This document shows, piece by piece, positions 34,473-44,338 of a DNA stretch of 64,000 nucleotides. The translations under genes were made by a program, and so were the position numbers. The stretch is from Acephala macrosclerotiorum. Taxonomy: Eukaryota > Ascomycota > Leotiomycetes > Helotiales > Mollisiaceae. The DNA is taken from contig MU119448.1 of NCBI GenBank assembly GCA_014904845.1, forward strand, positions 22,045-86,044, given 5' to 3'. The notes beneath the pieces are model-generated. The model worked only from the letters and a program-made list of their open reading frames with translations. It did not search any database and was not told where the DNA came from. Every line of letters begins with the position of its first letter. Position 1 is the first letter of the stretch.

Positions 34473-34662
34473 GGCGGATGCCATCGCAGCAGAGTGGTTT
34501 GCGACGAGGTGTTGATAGCAGTTGAGTGTGTTAATGTCGTTCGCTATTCTTCAGTCGCAATAACTGAGGGACTTCCAATCAGATTGCACGGCGCCTCCAA
34601 AGCTTTAGCTCCTGGTTTGGGTCTTCGTTTCCCGCCCGCTTTCTGTCATCAACAAATAAAAA

Positions 34663-35544
34663 ATGATCGATCCTCTCAGTATTACAGCTAGTGTCGTGGG
34701 TATTGTTGTGCCGATTTTGCATGGCACACGACTACTTCTAGAAGATCTGCAGCAGCTCAAAGATGCACCAAAAGCCGTCAAGCGCCTGGTAGAAGATGTG
34801 CACTCTGTCGACACGGCACTCGAATTGCTCAAAAGTATAGAGAAGAAAGAATGGAGCTTACTTGGCGCAGACGTAGCTAAGCAATCGAAGACGACGATTA
34901 GCAGTAGCACGCAAGTATGCAACCTTTTCAGGGCTGATCTCCAGAAGTGGACTAGACACTCAGAAGATGGAAAGCTAGCATGGCTGGACCGAGCAAATGT
35001 GGGATTCTTCAAGAAAGACCAAATTAAAGCCATGTCGAAGCAGCTTCAAAACTGTAAGCTGACCATTAACCTCATCGTCGGCGTTGCAACTTTGTTGGTA
35101 GCTCCAGTCCGCCTATGCTAGAGGATGGACTAACCTTCCTACAGGTACAGCTCTGTCCGTAATAGCCATATCACGGAGAAGATAAAGAATACAATAGCTA
35201 CAAAGCAGGACGAGGTCAAAGGTGCTATTACTACGGCGGATAAGCAGCTGATAGTGTTAGAGAACAAAGTGGAAGAGATGAACCTCAGCGACGATGATAA
35301 GGAAGTGGCTACACCGGTAGAAGGCAAAACTGAGGCATTGCAACAACTTGAAAAAGAACTCAAAGGGGTGAAAGCGTCTCAGAAGCTGCTAAGTGAACTG
35401 CTATCAAAGTCGCAGGAAGATGCTGTTGCGAAAGCCGCGGGGGATCAGAGCGGTTCGACGGTGACATTCGGTGCTCAGAACTCGGGCTTTCAAGCTGGGA
35501 TCATCAACGGCGGAGTTAGTGGAACAAGTTTTGGAGGAAAATGA
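34663..35544 (+). CDS. PigL_N/HeLo-like effector with C-terminal amyloid-type motif
   Basis: Two exons, 34663-35093 and 35145-35544, with a 51-nt intron (GTTGGT, GGACTAACC branch, CTACAG), encode 276 aa. The N-terminal half (MIDPLSITASVVGIVVPILH, DAPKAVKRLVEDVHSVDTAL, LQKWTRHSEDGKLAWLDRAN) belongs to the fungal STAND N-terminal domain family I know as PigL_N, related to SesA/HeLo-type helical domains. A charged coiled-coil region follows, and the last about 25 residues (FGAQNSGFQAGIINGGVSG) form a Gly/Asn-rich motif. Proteins of this design are thought to be membrane-acting cell-death executors switched on by an NLR through amyloid templating. The divergent NLR pseudogene carries the matching motif. 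The frame is intact. Confidence 0.85.
35461..35532 (+). other. putative amyloid-signalling motif in effector tail
   Basis: The 24 residues starting at Val-Thr-Phe-Gly, near the C-terminus. V-x-F-G-x-x-N recalls the core of RHIM/HRAM-like motifs. It aligns without gaps to the NLR motif at 34401-34472. Confidence 0.65.
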
Positions 35545-35902
35545 GCATATAACATCATTGTAACGGCCGATTAATACATTCTTAATTGAATAGTGACATC
35601 CTTTGAACTTCCCAAGGCCAAAGACTCGAGGGGTCCCATGCGCACTTCGTTGCCAGATGCGCACGGGCCACTGCTCGTGCAAGTTGTCCTTTCGACAACA
35701 GCACGTCAGTGAAGATGTTCATGCTCACAGCAATCGCTCCCTAGAATAGCGCCGAATCTCGCAGATTCGCAGCATGTGCAGATTTGCGATATGACCTTGA
35801 GTAGTCCTCCTGCTAAAGTATCTAACGTTGTAGGTTGCAGTGAGTGTTCTGTGTTTGCGATATAGTAAAACCTTCGTCATTTTGGCTCCACTGTACGAAA
35901 CT
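35545..35902. other. intergenic region, no feature recognised
   Basis: About 360 bp downstream of the effector. Base composition is normal. I see no gene. Confidence 0.4.
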
Positions 35903-36025
35903 CACGTGAAGTGTGGCGTTATTCTAGAAGTTTCCATGAGCGGCCACGTACGTGCCCGCTTCTGCATCTGCCACTCAGTCGTGCCAATCCCCATCCCCAT
36001 CTCCATGTAAGGTACGGAGGTACGT
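35903..36025 (+). repeat. remnant resembling the 5' flank of the Pogo fragment
   Basis: From CTCACGTGA to CATGTAAGGTACGGAGGTA it parallels 27892-28014, including TTCTAGAAGTTTCCA against TTCTGGAAGTCTCCA and the identical 19-mer at the right. It may be the leftover end of a related element. Confidence 0.55.
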
Positions 36026-36027
36026 GG

Positions 36028-36148
36028 GTGCTCGCCTGCGGCTCACACGAAGCCTTCGAAATTGATTAGAGTAGTGGAAGTAAGGTGGATGAAATCGACA
36101 AAGTTTCAGGCGCGGCGCACGGGCAGCAGCAAACCCCCAGGCGAGCAC
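36028..36148. repeat. short inverted repeat pair, MITE-like
   Basis: GTGCTCGCCTG at 36028-36038 and CAGGCGAGCAC at 36138-36148 are perfect inverted copies 99 bp apart. No coding capacity lies between. It could be a small non-autonomous element or a coincidence. Confidence 0.4.
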
Positions 36149-36269
36149 GTGACGCGAACTATCAGAAACAGCAGGGTAGGATTTAGTAGACAGTGAACCG
36201 TGAAAAAGAAGGATTATAGGAGGAAACAGCCTGCATATAATTACATGTTAAGAGAAGACGTAGGGTCTG

Positions 36270-37248
36270 CTATAATATGCGTCTCCGTTTAGTAACTGGG
36301 CTGCTATTCAGGCTTGAGGAAGTAGAAGAACCAGCTTGCAACCTCCACAACTTCAACAGACGGAACGTGGGTCCGGATACAGTCTTCCCAGACTTGTTTG
36401 TGAAGACGTAGCTACCAAACCAAGCTTGAACGGCGACCTTATCACCCGCGGTGAAACGAGAGGCATCTATGTCGTCGCCGTCTTGGTCGTCGTCCGTGGT
36501 CGTTCCGTCGAAGGTAGAGGGAAAGGGGTCCCCGGGAGTGAAAGAAGGTGAGGTAATGTCCGACTCGGCCACCTTAAGACGCAAGGGATTCGTAACAGTG
36601 AGGTTCCTATCCCGCTGACGTATCAGGACCTTCAAGACCTCAAGAGACCTCTCATCCACTTGTAATTGTAAGGAAAACTCAGGCTTGTCCGGGTTGAAAT
36701 TGTTTACGGCACTCTTGAGTGTAGTAAACTGACCGAGCTGGCCTAGGAGGATAATACCCAAGGGAGCAGGTTCTTCATCATCGTATATGTCGTCTGGTTC
36801 ATTATGAGCCAGCCACTTTGTTCCCGCTCCACTGAAAGCCTCCCACGAAAGCTTCGGATCGAGACGCTCGAGGTTCCCAACATATACCCACTGGCCCCGA
36901 AAGTACGGAAGGTTTGGGACGCCGTCAAAGTTCAAGGCTGGAGGAGGAGTCGCTGGTCTCTTACTCGGAGATGCATATGATGAGGGAGTGAAGGCCGTTT
37001 GAGGCGTATGTGGATCGATAGAATTGGATTGATATGGGCTAGCGTAGTTACTGTCCGAGCGAGCGGTTATAGGACTGCGTGGAATCTAAACAGTTAATAT
37101 ATAGAAAGAGCTAGGCAAGAGGGAAACTTGCAGAGAATTGGTCAGTAATATGAACTGTATCGTCCTCATTACCGGCCTCCTCCCAACCCGGTGAACCGTC
37201 CGATGTAACCGTAGTCCTTCCGCCAGGCGGCTTACGATTACGAGCCAT
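36270..37248 (-). CDS. Helitron-associated protein, possible OB-fold ssDNA-binding factor
   Basis: Exons 37248-37132 and 37085-36270 give 310 aa. The 46-nt intron appears to be a GC-AG intron (GCAAGT...GTTTAG); it is the only junction found that keeps phase, and exon 2 has no ATG of its own in frame. The N-terminal 90 residues are Ser/Pro-rich and probably disordered. The body contains FRGQWVYVGNLERL, PEFSLQLQVDERSLEVLKVL and GDKVAVQAWFGSYVFTNKSG, a pattern of beta strands that suggests an OB fold; the end KRRRIL may be a nuclear localisation signal. It lies just downstream of the Helitron Rep-helicase in the same orientation. The ssDNA-binding role is inference. Confidence 0.6.
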
Positions 37249-37580
37249 TGCAGCGGTGTAGCTGTGATGAAGTGAAAGAATCAAAGTAGTGGAAAGATGC
37301 AAAATACTTTCTAAAAGAAACAGTGATTGAGAAAGAAAGAGGCATATGGGGAGTAAAAGCCGACGTTCTAGAGATAGAGACAATGAAAAAGCAACACATG
37401 AAACAGTGGGCAATGATACTGAGGTAGGTGGTCCTAGCTCTAAGTGTATCAGTACGCTCGCAACAAATGCCTAGAAGGTAAAGAAAAGCAATATATTACA
37501 TATCTGGCAAGACAAACCTAACTACGAGGCAGATATGATACATGGAATGAAGTGAAGAGTAGTACTCAGGGTTAAGAGAG

Positions 37581-40500
37581 CTATCCCATTGGATCATAGG
37601 GCTCCGAACTCTCCCACAGACCGATTGTCTGTTGTTCTAGAGTCTCAAGCCGGGACAGCTCAATCCGGAGATCCGGGTGAGGGGTAAACGAAACGTCCTC
37701 AAGCGTGATCGGTTCTCGTAACCAAACCCCTGACAACGATTTGACCCTGCCAAGCTGGACGTTGATCGAGGTCCATTTGCCATGCTGATCAACGCCGCGC
37801 TGCTTACCAAAGACGAGATCGAGAATAAGCCTGTCGAACGTACTACCCTGGCTCTTGTAATCAGTGAAGGCGAATCCAAGCGTTAGTGGAACCTGATGTC
37901 GGTAAAAGGACAGTCCTGGTAGGTTTGGGATCTGACCGCTCATATGTACCGGGAAGACGGGGATAAGACCGTCGGGAATATTAGAAAAAGATAGGTTGTG
38001 GTCGTGTGCAGGTCGAACGAGGACACACATGAGAGGAGCGGTACAGAGTATAAACTGACTATCAAGTTCCATCCACGAAGCTATCGACATAGTTAGCAAA
38101 TAGAGTCATCGAGAATAATATCTATCTTTATACCTTGTACACTAGCATCTAAGATAACTTCCTCGGCAGTACCTCTCATGCCATTGACCAAGCCAGCATA
38201 TGTATTCGTGTTCTGTTGCAGCATAATAGGCATACTCTTCGTGAAGGCAAAGAAGCCAGGTCCCTTTAGATACCCCTCTTCACCGACCTGGTAGATCATC
38301 CGGAGCAACGTGAGAAGGTCCAAATTCGTGCCCGTAGGTGCATCGTGTTTAGCGGGGAAGAGATAGATCTTCTGAGCTTGTTTCTTGGCAAACGCTCGGA
38401 GATGATGAACGTTAGCTTCCTCGCGGATGCGATTAAGTCTAATAATGGCCCTCTCAAGTGGAGTCTCTCCATTAGCAATTCTGTTCTCAGTAGTACACGA
38501 GTTGAGAGTAGCAACGTCGTCCTCAGTCAGAGTAGCAGATCGCGCTCTCTGTAGGAGTTCTTGGAATACCAGATCTTCTGCCTGACGCATCTGCTCCGTG
38601 AGGAATACCACGTGAGTAAATCGACACCAGATAGATCTTCTTGATTGTAAGACAGCAATATCGCTGATAAGCTGGCTCCATATCGCATGACCACGGACTG
38701 GCCTAAACTGGTTGAAATCCCCTAGAAATATGACGACAAGTAGACCACCAAAAACCGTATCGAACGCTCGATTCAGATCCCAAATAGCATTACATCGATC
38801 GTTGATCTGGACCAGATTCTCGACACTAACCATACTGATCTCGTCGAGGATAAAGATCTTCTTATGAGAGAGTCTTGACCTCGTCGCTTGACGTACGGGC
38901 TGGTTTCCATTCTTGCCATATCCAAGGGCAGAGTAGTAAGTAGCGCCGTTGATGTTCGCAGCAGCCGCACCGATCGAAGCAGTGAGTAGAACATCGTCAT
39001 GCTTTTGTAGTATGGAGAGACCGAACATAAAAGCCTTAATGAGGTGGGTCTTACCAACCCCGCCAATACCGCCAAGGTAGAGTAAAAACTGATCACGGAC
39101 GGAAATGATCCGAATAGGGTGCAGAATCCGGAGGATTAGAGCCCTGATAATCAACCGCTGTTTCTTGTTGAGAGAGTACTGGCTAGTGACTAGAGTCAAC
39201 AAATTGTCGACAGACGGATCGGCTTCAAACGAAGCCCGTAGGTATTGTAGAGACGCCATAGATTCAGTGCTATAACCAAGAACCGGAACGAGAGCAGCTT
39301 CCCGGCTGTTTGTATCCAGCTGAGAAGAGACGTTCGCATCATCATTAGCGTCGTCGAGATCTGATCTGTCTTGATCCTTAAAAGCCTTTAACTCCCTAAA
39401 CCAAGTCTTGACTAGGGCGGTAGGCGCGAACTGGGCTCCAAGCAACCGAGGGTTGCGGGAAAACCGTAACGAAGATAGGCCATCGGCGGCAACACCTGGG
39501 AAAGCCAGAGCAGCCTGGAGCAGATTGCTCTCTGTTGGTCGAAGCGTAACAAAGTCCACGTCCACATTAGCCTCGTCATCCTCGTTATAGACGTCTTGGT
39601 CTATAGTCTCAAGATAGTCATCAAACTCTATGCCACGCTCCTTCCTATCCCGATCAGCAGCCTCCTTGCTCCGCCGGAGGAGCACGACGTTCTCTGATAG
39701 CTGGACCAGGTAAGGAGAGAGAGACGGGAGGACGAAGTTCCATAGCCACGTATTTCTGTACGGTGCAGCACGGAGAGATTCAAGATGGTAGCTATGGAGA
39801 TTCTGAAGCTTATTCCACGGGTGGAACAGACCTAAAAGGACCTCATGTATCTCGTCTTGAGTCCTTAGTGTAGTATCGAGAGTGTCAGTATCTTGCTCTG
39901 ACATAGACGTAAAACTGCCACATAGAGAGGGAGTCTTTAACGACTCTAGAGAGCTGACAGAGACCTGGATATGAGTAGTATGCAATGGGTGAGAAGAATC
40001 GAAGGGAAAAAGGAATGCTCGATTTTTAGCGCCATTGAACGTCTGCACAAAGATCTGGGCCGTATACTCGTAGAAACACAAGTGAGCAAGTCTGGCGCCC
40101 CGGTGCTCGTAGTTCTCATAAATTGACGGGCGGCGAGTACGGCCATCAAAGTTCACGTACTGATCCGCGGATTCCGCAACGTCCTCATCAGTAGACTTTT
40201 CAAGTAAGCTATTCAGAACCCTTCGAATGTTTGTTTTAACCCAATGAAAATTGATCGTCACAGACTTGTCGCTCTTTGGAATATACGCAGACGGTTGTCC
40301 AAGTAGGAAGTGAGCCACTGCCGGAGCGCCGATCTCCACGTCTCTTGTGAAGCGATTATAGGCCTTTAACGCGAACTTGGACATATCAAGCGGTTCCGGC
40401 GCCGGCAAGTCACTGTCCTCAGCGGCAGCCGCTTCAGCCGTCTCCTGGGCTTTCTTCAGCACGGCCGCAGCGAGTACAAGCTGACCGCGATCCACCTGAG

Positions 40501-43500
40501 CTTTGGTTGCATAGTTCGTCATGTAGTAGATGGCAGAAAGGACCTTGGGAGACGAAGGGGTGAAATTGACATCGTGGTTACACCGTATAGCAGATGCAAT
40601 AACAGGGTTATACTTATTTAAGTATTGGTGATTCCTCTCCATCCGGATATAGCCCTCTTCTGTGACCATAGACTTGGGAACAAGCGATCTTGGAAACAAG
40701 AACCGACAAATCTGTAAGGGTAACTGTCTAGGAATCTCTAAACGCTGTAAAGGCTCGCCGATGTCTGTTGCTATTCCTTGGCACTGGACAATCGGAGCAG
40801 GATCTGCCCTTATACGTGGACGTCGAGTGTTCTGATATTTAGTACAAGTCTTGCCATGAGTATGCATCTGGTTCTGGGCCGCTACATTGTTCGAGTCGAT
40901 GTCAAGAGCCTCTTGAAATTCAGACGGAGTCATATCGTTCGGTATAGTAAAAACAGAAGTGCCAGGAGTTTCTGATGTAAACCGTTGACCAAGAGCAAGA
41001 TCCACCGTCTCCCTAATTATCGAACGGAGGTAAGAGAGTACCCGGTCCTTGAATTCAGGGTCCGAAAGAAGCCTCTGATGTAGGTTCGCAGCGCCAAAAT
41101 TGCCCGCAAGCCAGGCAAATCCGTGGAGATGTAGTATCATCCGCGTTGTCGACTCGACTATTCCAAAATGAGAAGTCACCGTGCCAAAGATCCCCGCCTC
41201 CTTAGAAAGCGTCTTAAAGAAGCACGTAAAGAAGGAGATGACAACAACATGGAAGAACTGAGCGACGAGACTCGGGTTCTTAATCGTTAGTTGCAAGAGT
41301 TTCGACTTGATACCCGGCTCGTCTACTGAGATCTCTTCCCCGGCAAGTCTAACCACAAAGACATTGCCAATGTCTTTCGGGTTAAGGGTAAACCAGATAA
41401 GTGGAATCCCAAGACGGGCGATCTTGCCGAATATCAGGTTCCTAAACTTCATCTTTTCTCCAAACGACTCCGGGTTGAACGACGAGATGATTCTCATATT
41501 AGTAATCAGACTGTGGATGGCAGGGTTCGAGATCTTCTTCCCGTCGGTAAATTCTTGTGCCGCACGTTGGAGATCATCACCTGACAGCTTAGAAAGTTCG
41601 TATGTAGCTTTAGCCCAATAGCCGTTCCTGACCTGAACGTGATTCCCGAAAGAAGCTTGCCGTATCAAGATTAAGTCGTATAAATAAAACATGAATATAT
41701 AGTATTGAGAGAAACTGTAAAGATTAGAACGACACGATAGTCAGAAGTGAACACCCACAGCAAGGAATAGTGGAGCATAGTATATCTCGCAAAGGCCTTG
41801 AGAGATACCTCCTCCGGACGGTCGCTATTCGCATCGCCAAGATGGCCGCCTATGCCAAACGGAAACAGAGTAAAGAACGCTGCCGTGAAGTAGTCCGGGT
41901 CTGTAAAGGCATTCATTGCGGGTAAGTGCTGTGTCGTCTTGTAAGAGATATGCGGCAAGCGAGAATTATCGTTTGGTGCGCCCTCCCAATCACTTTGGAC
42001 ATCAACAGCATCGTCTTCTCCTAGCTCGGAACGGTCAGGATCCTGCTCTTGGAGGATGGCCTGGAGGCTTGCCAAAGTGGCCGGGATGGAGTGGAGATCT
42101 TGACCGTGAAAGTCGGAGAAAAAGGATCGGCTGAGAATGCTGCCGGGCTCGGCGTCCCTCTCCTCTGCATCTAGCTCGTTCTCAAACAGTCCATTCTGTA
42201 AGGTCGTAGTATAGCTTTCCCGTTCGTCTTCCACCGGGGTATCCGTCGAGCCTGGCTCGGGACCTAATGTCATAAAGGCGTCTCGGATCTCCTGAGGAAT
42301 GTGGTAATCAGGCCAAGAGTTCAGAACAGAGTAGTCGACGACCACCGACTTGTAGTCGGGATTATTGGCACACAGCCATAGCAAGGCATTCACGACCTTC
42401 GCTTTGTCGACAGAGCAAAACCGCGCAAGGTTCTCCTCCGACGGCGGGGTTCCACGGTCCCAGCTGACGGTGATCGTTGTATGATCTCGCAACCTTGCGG
42501 CTGGTAAGATCTTCAGAAGCTCACTCGGATCCTGCCTTACGGCGACAGAATGACCCCGACTGCCTCTATAACTGATCCCACTCTTAGCACCCGAGGTAAG
42601 TTTTAAGAATATGCCAACAACATGAGCCCGTGCTATAAAAGCCTCTTCGACAGTATTGAGATTCTTCAGAGCCTCTGAGTAGTCTTGACAAAACAGGCAA
42701 TTGACAAAGTTACCAGCCGAGAGCGGAGGGATAGCCCGTTTTACAATCGCCGAGTTACAGGTCGTACACAGGCCGACCATCTCGTCTCTGACGGCGCAAC
42801 AGTCAGGGGCCGTCTTCGTCCTCTGAAGGAAGTACTGTAGGTCGTCGGTTTGAAGGCTAAGCCTAACCATCTCGTCCTCCTGGAACAAGCCCCCACAAAT
42901 CCCACACGGTAAACGTCTCGAGGCATCCGAGATCGCCCTCTGGTAATCCCTCATACACCTCATCTGTTTATAAGAGATGATCTCCTCTAGAAAATCGGCC
43001 GAAGCCTGCTTCATATACTGGTACTCCTCATCTAGGAAAGATGGGAGAACACCATTGAAGGCAACGATACGTCCTTCCGTGAGTAATTTCTGCTGGGCCT
43101 TCTGAGCTTGAAGGGCAGCTTTGTGGCGCTGAATAGCCTGTCTACCAGCCTCATCCCGCTTCTCCCGATCGCGACGATGAACCTCCTCTTGTAGATCTCG
43201 TACAGCTTGCCTCTGAACGATTCCGAGAGACCTCTGATTCCTTTGCCTTTCCACCTGTTCTCGAAGTAGCGTATCCTCCGCCTTCCTCGCCTGGATAGCA
43301 AACTCCCGTTCCCGCTTCTCGGCTCGCCGCAACTCCAGCTCTTGATCACGCAAGACCCTCTTATGCTCCGCCTCTTTAAACTTTGCCAGCTTGATTTCGG
43401 GCGTCCCTCTCTCTACCGCGCTGGACTCGTCCCTCGAAAGAAAGTAAGTCTCTCTTCCTCTTCTCTTCTATACTTAACAGCCTACGCTCCTCAGCAAGCT

Positions 43501-43945
43501 CAGAGTCCCTCTTAACCTTTGCTAGCTTACTCTCCTCCGCCTTCCTCGCCTCTTCAGCAGTCTGATGGCGTAAGAGTGCTTGCATAGCAGAATCATCCCG
43601 CGCCTCCCTATCCTTGCTACGCAGTTCCTCTTGCTGATGAAACCTCGCTCGCCCCTGTTGTAGCCGATTCTCTGCATCCCGCGCCACAATAGCTTTATGG
43701 CGTAGGAGAGCCTGTGAAGTGGTCGCCTCCTGGGCCAGCCTATCTCTACGACGCAGCTCCGCTCGGTGGTGAGCAGTTCGCCTGCGCTCCTCAGCCGCAT
43801 GCTCAAGAGCTCGAATCTTCGCGCGTTGCTGTTCAATTCTCGCAGCCAAGTCTTGCCGACCCTGCCCCTCAGTACTCAGGAACGATTCACCTAGCGAGTT
43901 AGAAGGTTGAGAGGTAGAAGGGGTAAATAGAAAGGGGGTAGACAT
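37581..43945 (-). CDS. Helitron Rep-helicase transposase
   Basis: Main exons: about 43465-41759, 41714-38134 and 38080-37581, with introns of 44 nt (GTGGGT...TTACAG) and 53 nt (GTATAA, GCTAAC branch, GATAG). Together they give about 1,900 aa in one frame. Order: coiled coil; Cys-rich region (LPCGICGGLF, GLCTTCNSAI, NCLFCQDY) of DUF6570 type; Helitron-like N domain with the HUH motif HLHGFAW at about 41,125; catalytic Tyr pair in IYYMTNYATK at about 40,520; PIF1 helicase with Walker A GGIGGVGKT (about 39,055), FILDEISMV, GDFNQFRPV and GFAFTDYKSQGSTF. The 5' coiled-coil part, from ATG 43945 to about 43440, is in another frame; a 49-nt GTTAAG...ATAG intron or a one-base indel could explain this. 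Confidence 0.85.
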
Positions 43946-44301
43946 AATTAGGACCATCACAAATAGTATAAGAATGTATAAAGGGTCTTTGATAACAAAA
44001 TTAACAACAATATAATACTTACCAAGAACCAAACTGCACCTTAGATGGTGCACGTGCCTTAGATGGCGCACGGATTGAGAGGAAGCTGCTACAAGGTCGA
44101 AACGCTGTATAAGAAAAGAAATATCAATACCTATAAGCATGTCACATGAGAACGGAACGGAAATACTTTTTAGAGCTGAGGACCGAGGACGCTAGCGCCA
44201 AAAAAAAAATCCTCGGAGAAACCCAAGCTCTGGGAAGCGCCAAGGCCGGATCAAAGAATGGCCGAAGGCCCCGCGCTCTCTTCTCTTCGAAGAACCTTCT
44301 T

Positions 44302-44321
44302 ATTTTAGCTTCCGCTAAAAT
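44302..44321. repeat. perfect 8-bp stem hairpin
   Basis: ATTTTAGC and GCTAAAAT flank the four bases TTCC, 17 bp before the transposase ATG. It could be part of the Pogo element promoter or UTR. Confidence 0.45.
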
Positions 44322-44338
44322 TTCGAAGGCAATGCTTC

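Larger units (their letters stand above)
31990..34484 (-). pseudogene. NB-ARC/TPR NLR gene inactivated by RIP
   Basis: Exons 34484-34385, 34334-34184 and 34136 onward, with two normal introns (50 and 47 nt, GTAAGT/CCTAG and GTAAGC/CGAAG). Exon 1 has a short FGxxNS motif like the neighbouring effector. Exon 2 has FSRDTDFVERKTIL and TALVGLGGV; the P-loop reads GGVDKS where GGVGKS is expected. Exon 3 has NRQWILILDNMDNANF (Walker B) and SILITIRSKHVAIKLVE (RNBS-B-like), then a linker and 42-residue kinesin-light-chain-type TPRs. Nine in-frame stops: 34215, 34036, 33982, 33736, 33541, 33298, 32971, 32926 and 32917 (first base of each on the minus strand). The frame is otherwise unbroken. Confidence 0.87.
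36270..44140 (-). mobile_element. Helitron (rolling-circle transposon) body
   Basis: The coding part of a Helitron, read on the minus strand: coiled-coil N-terminal region, DUF6570-like Cys-rich region, HUH Rep, PIF1-type helicase, then an accessory gene. I could not fix the TC and CTRR ends, so these limits only cover coding sequence. GC content is normal and the long frames are open, so the element looks young compared with its RIP-mutated surroundings. Confidence 0.78.
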
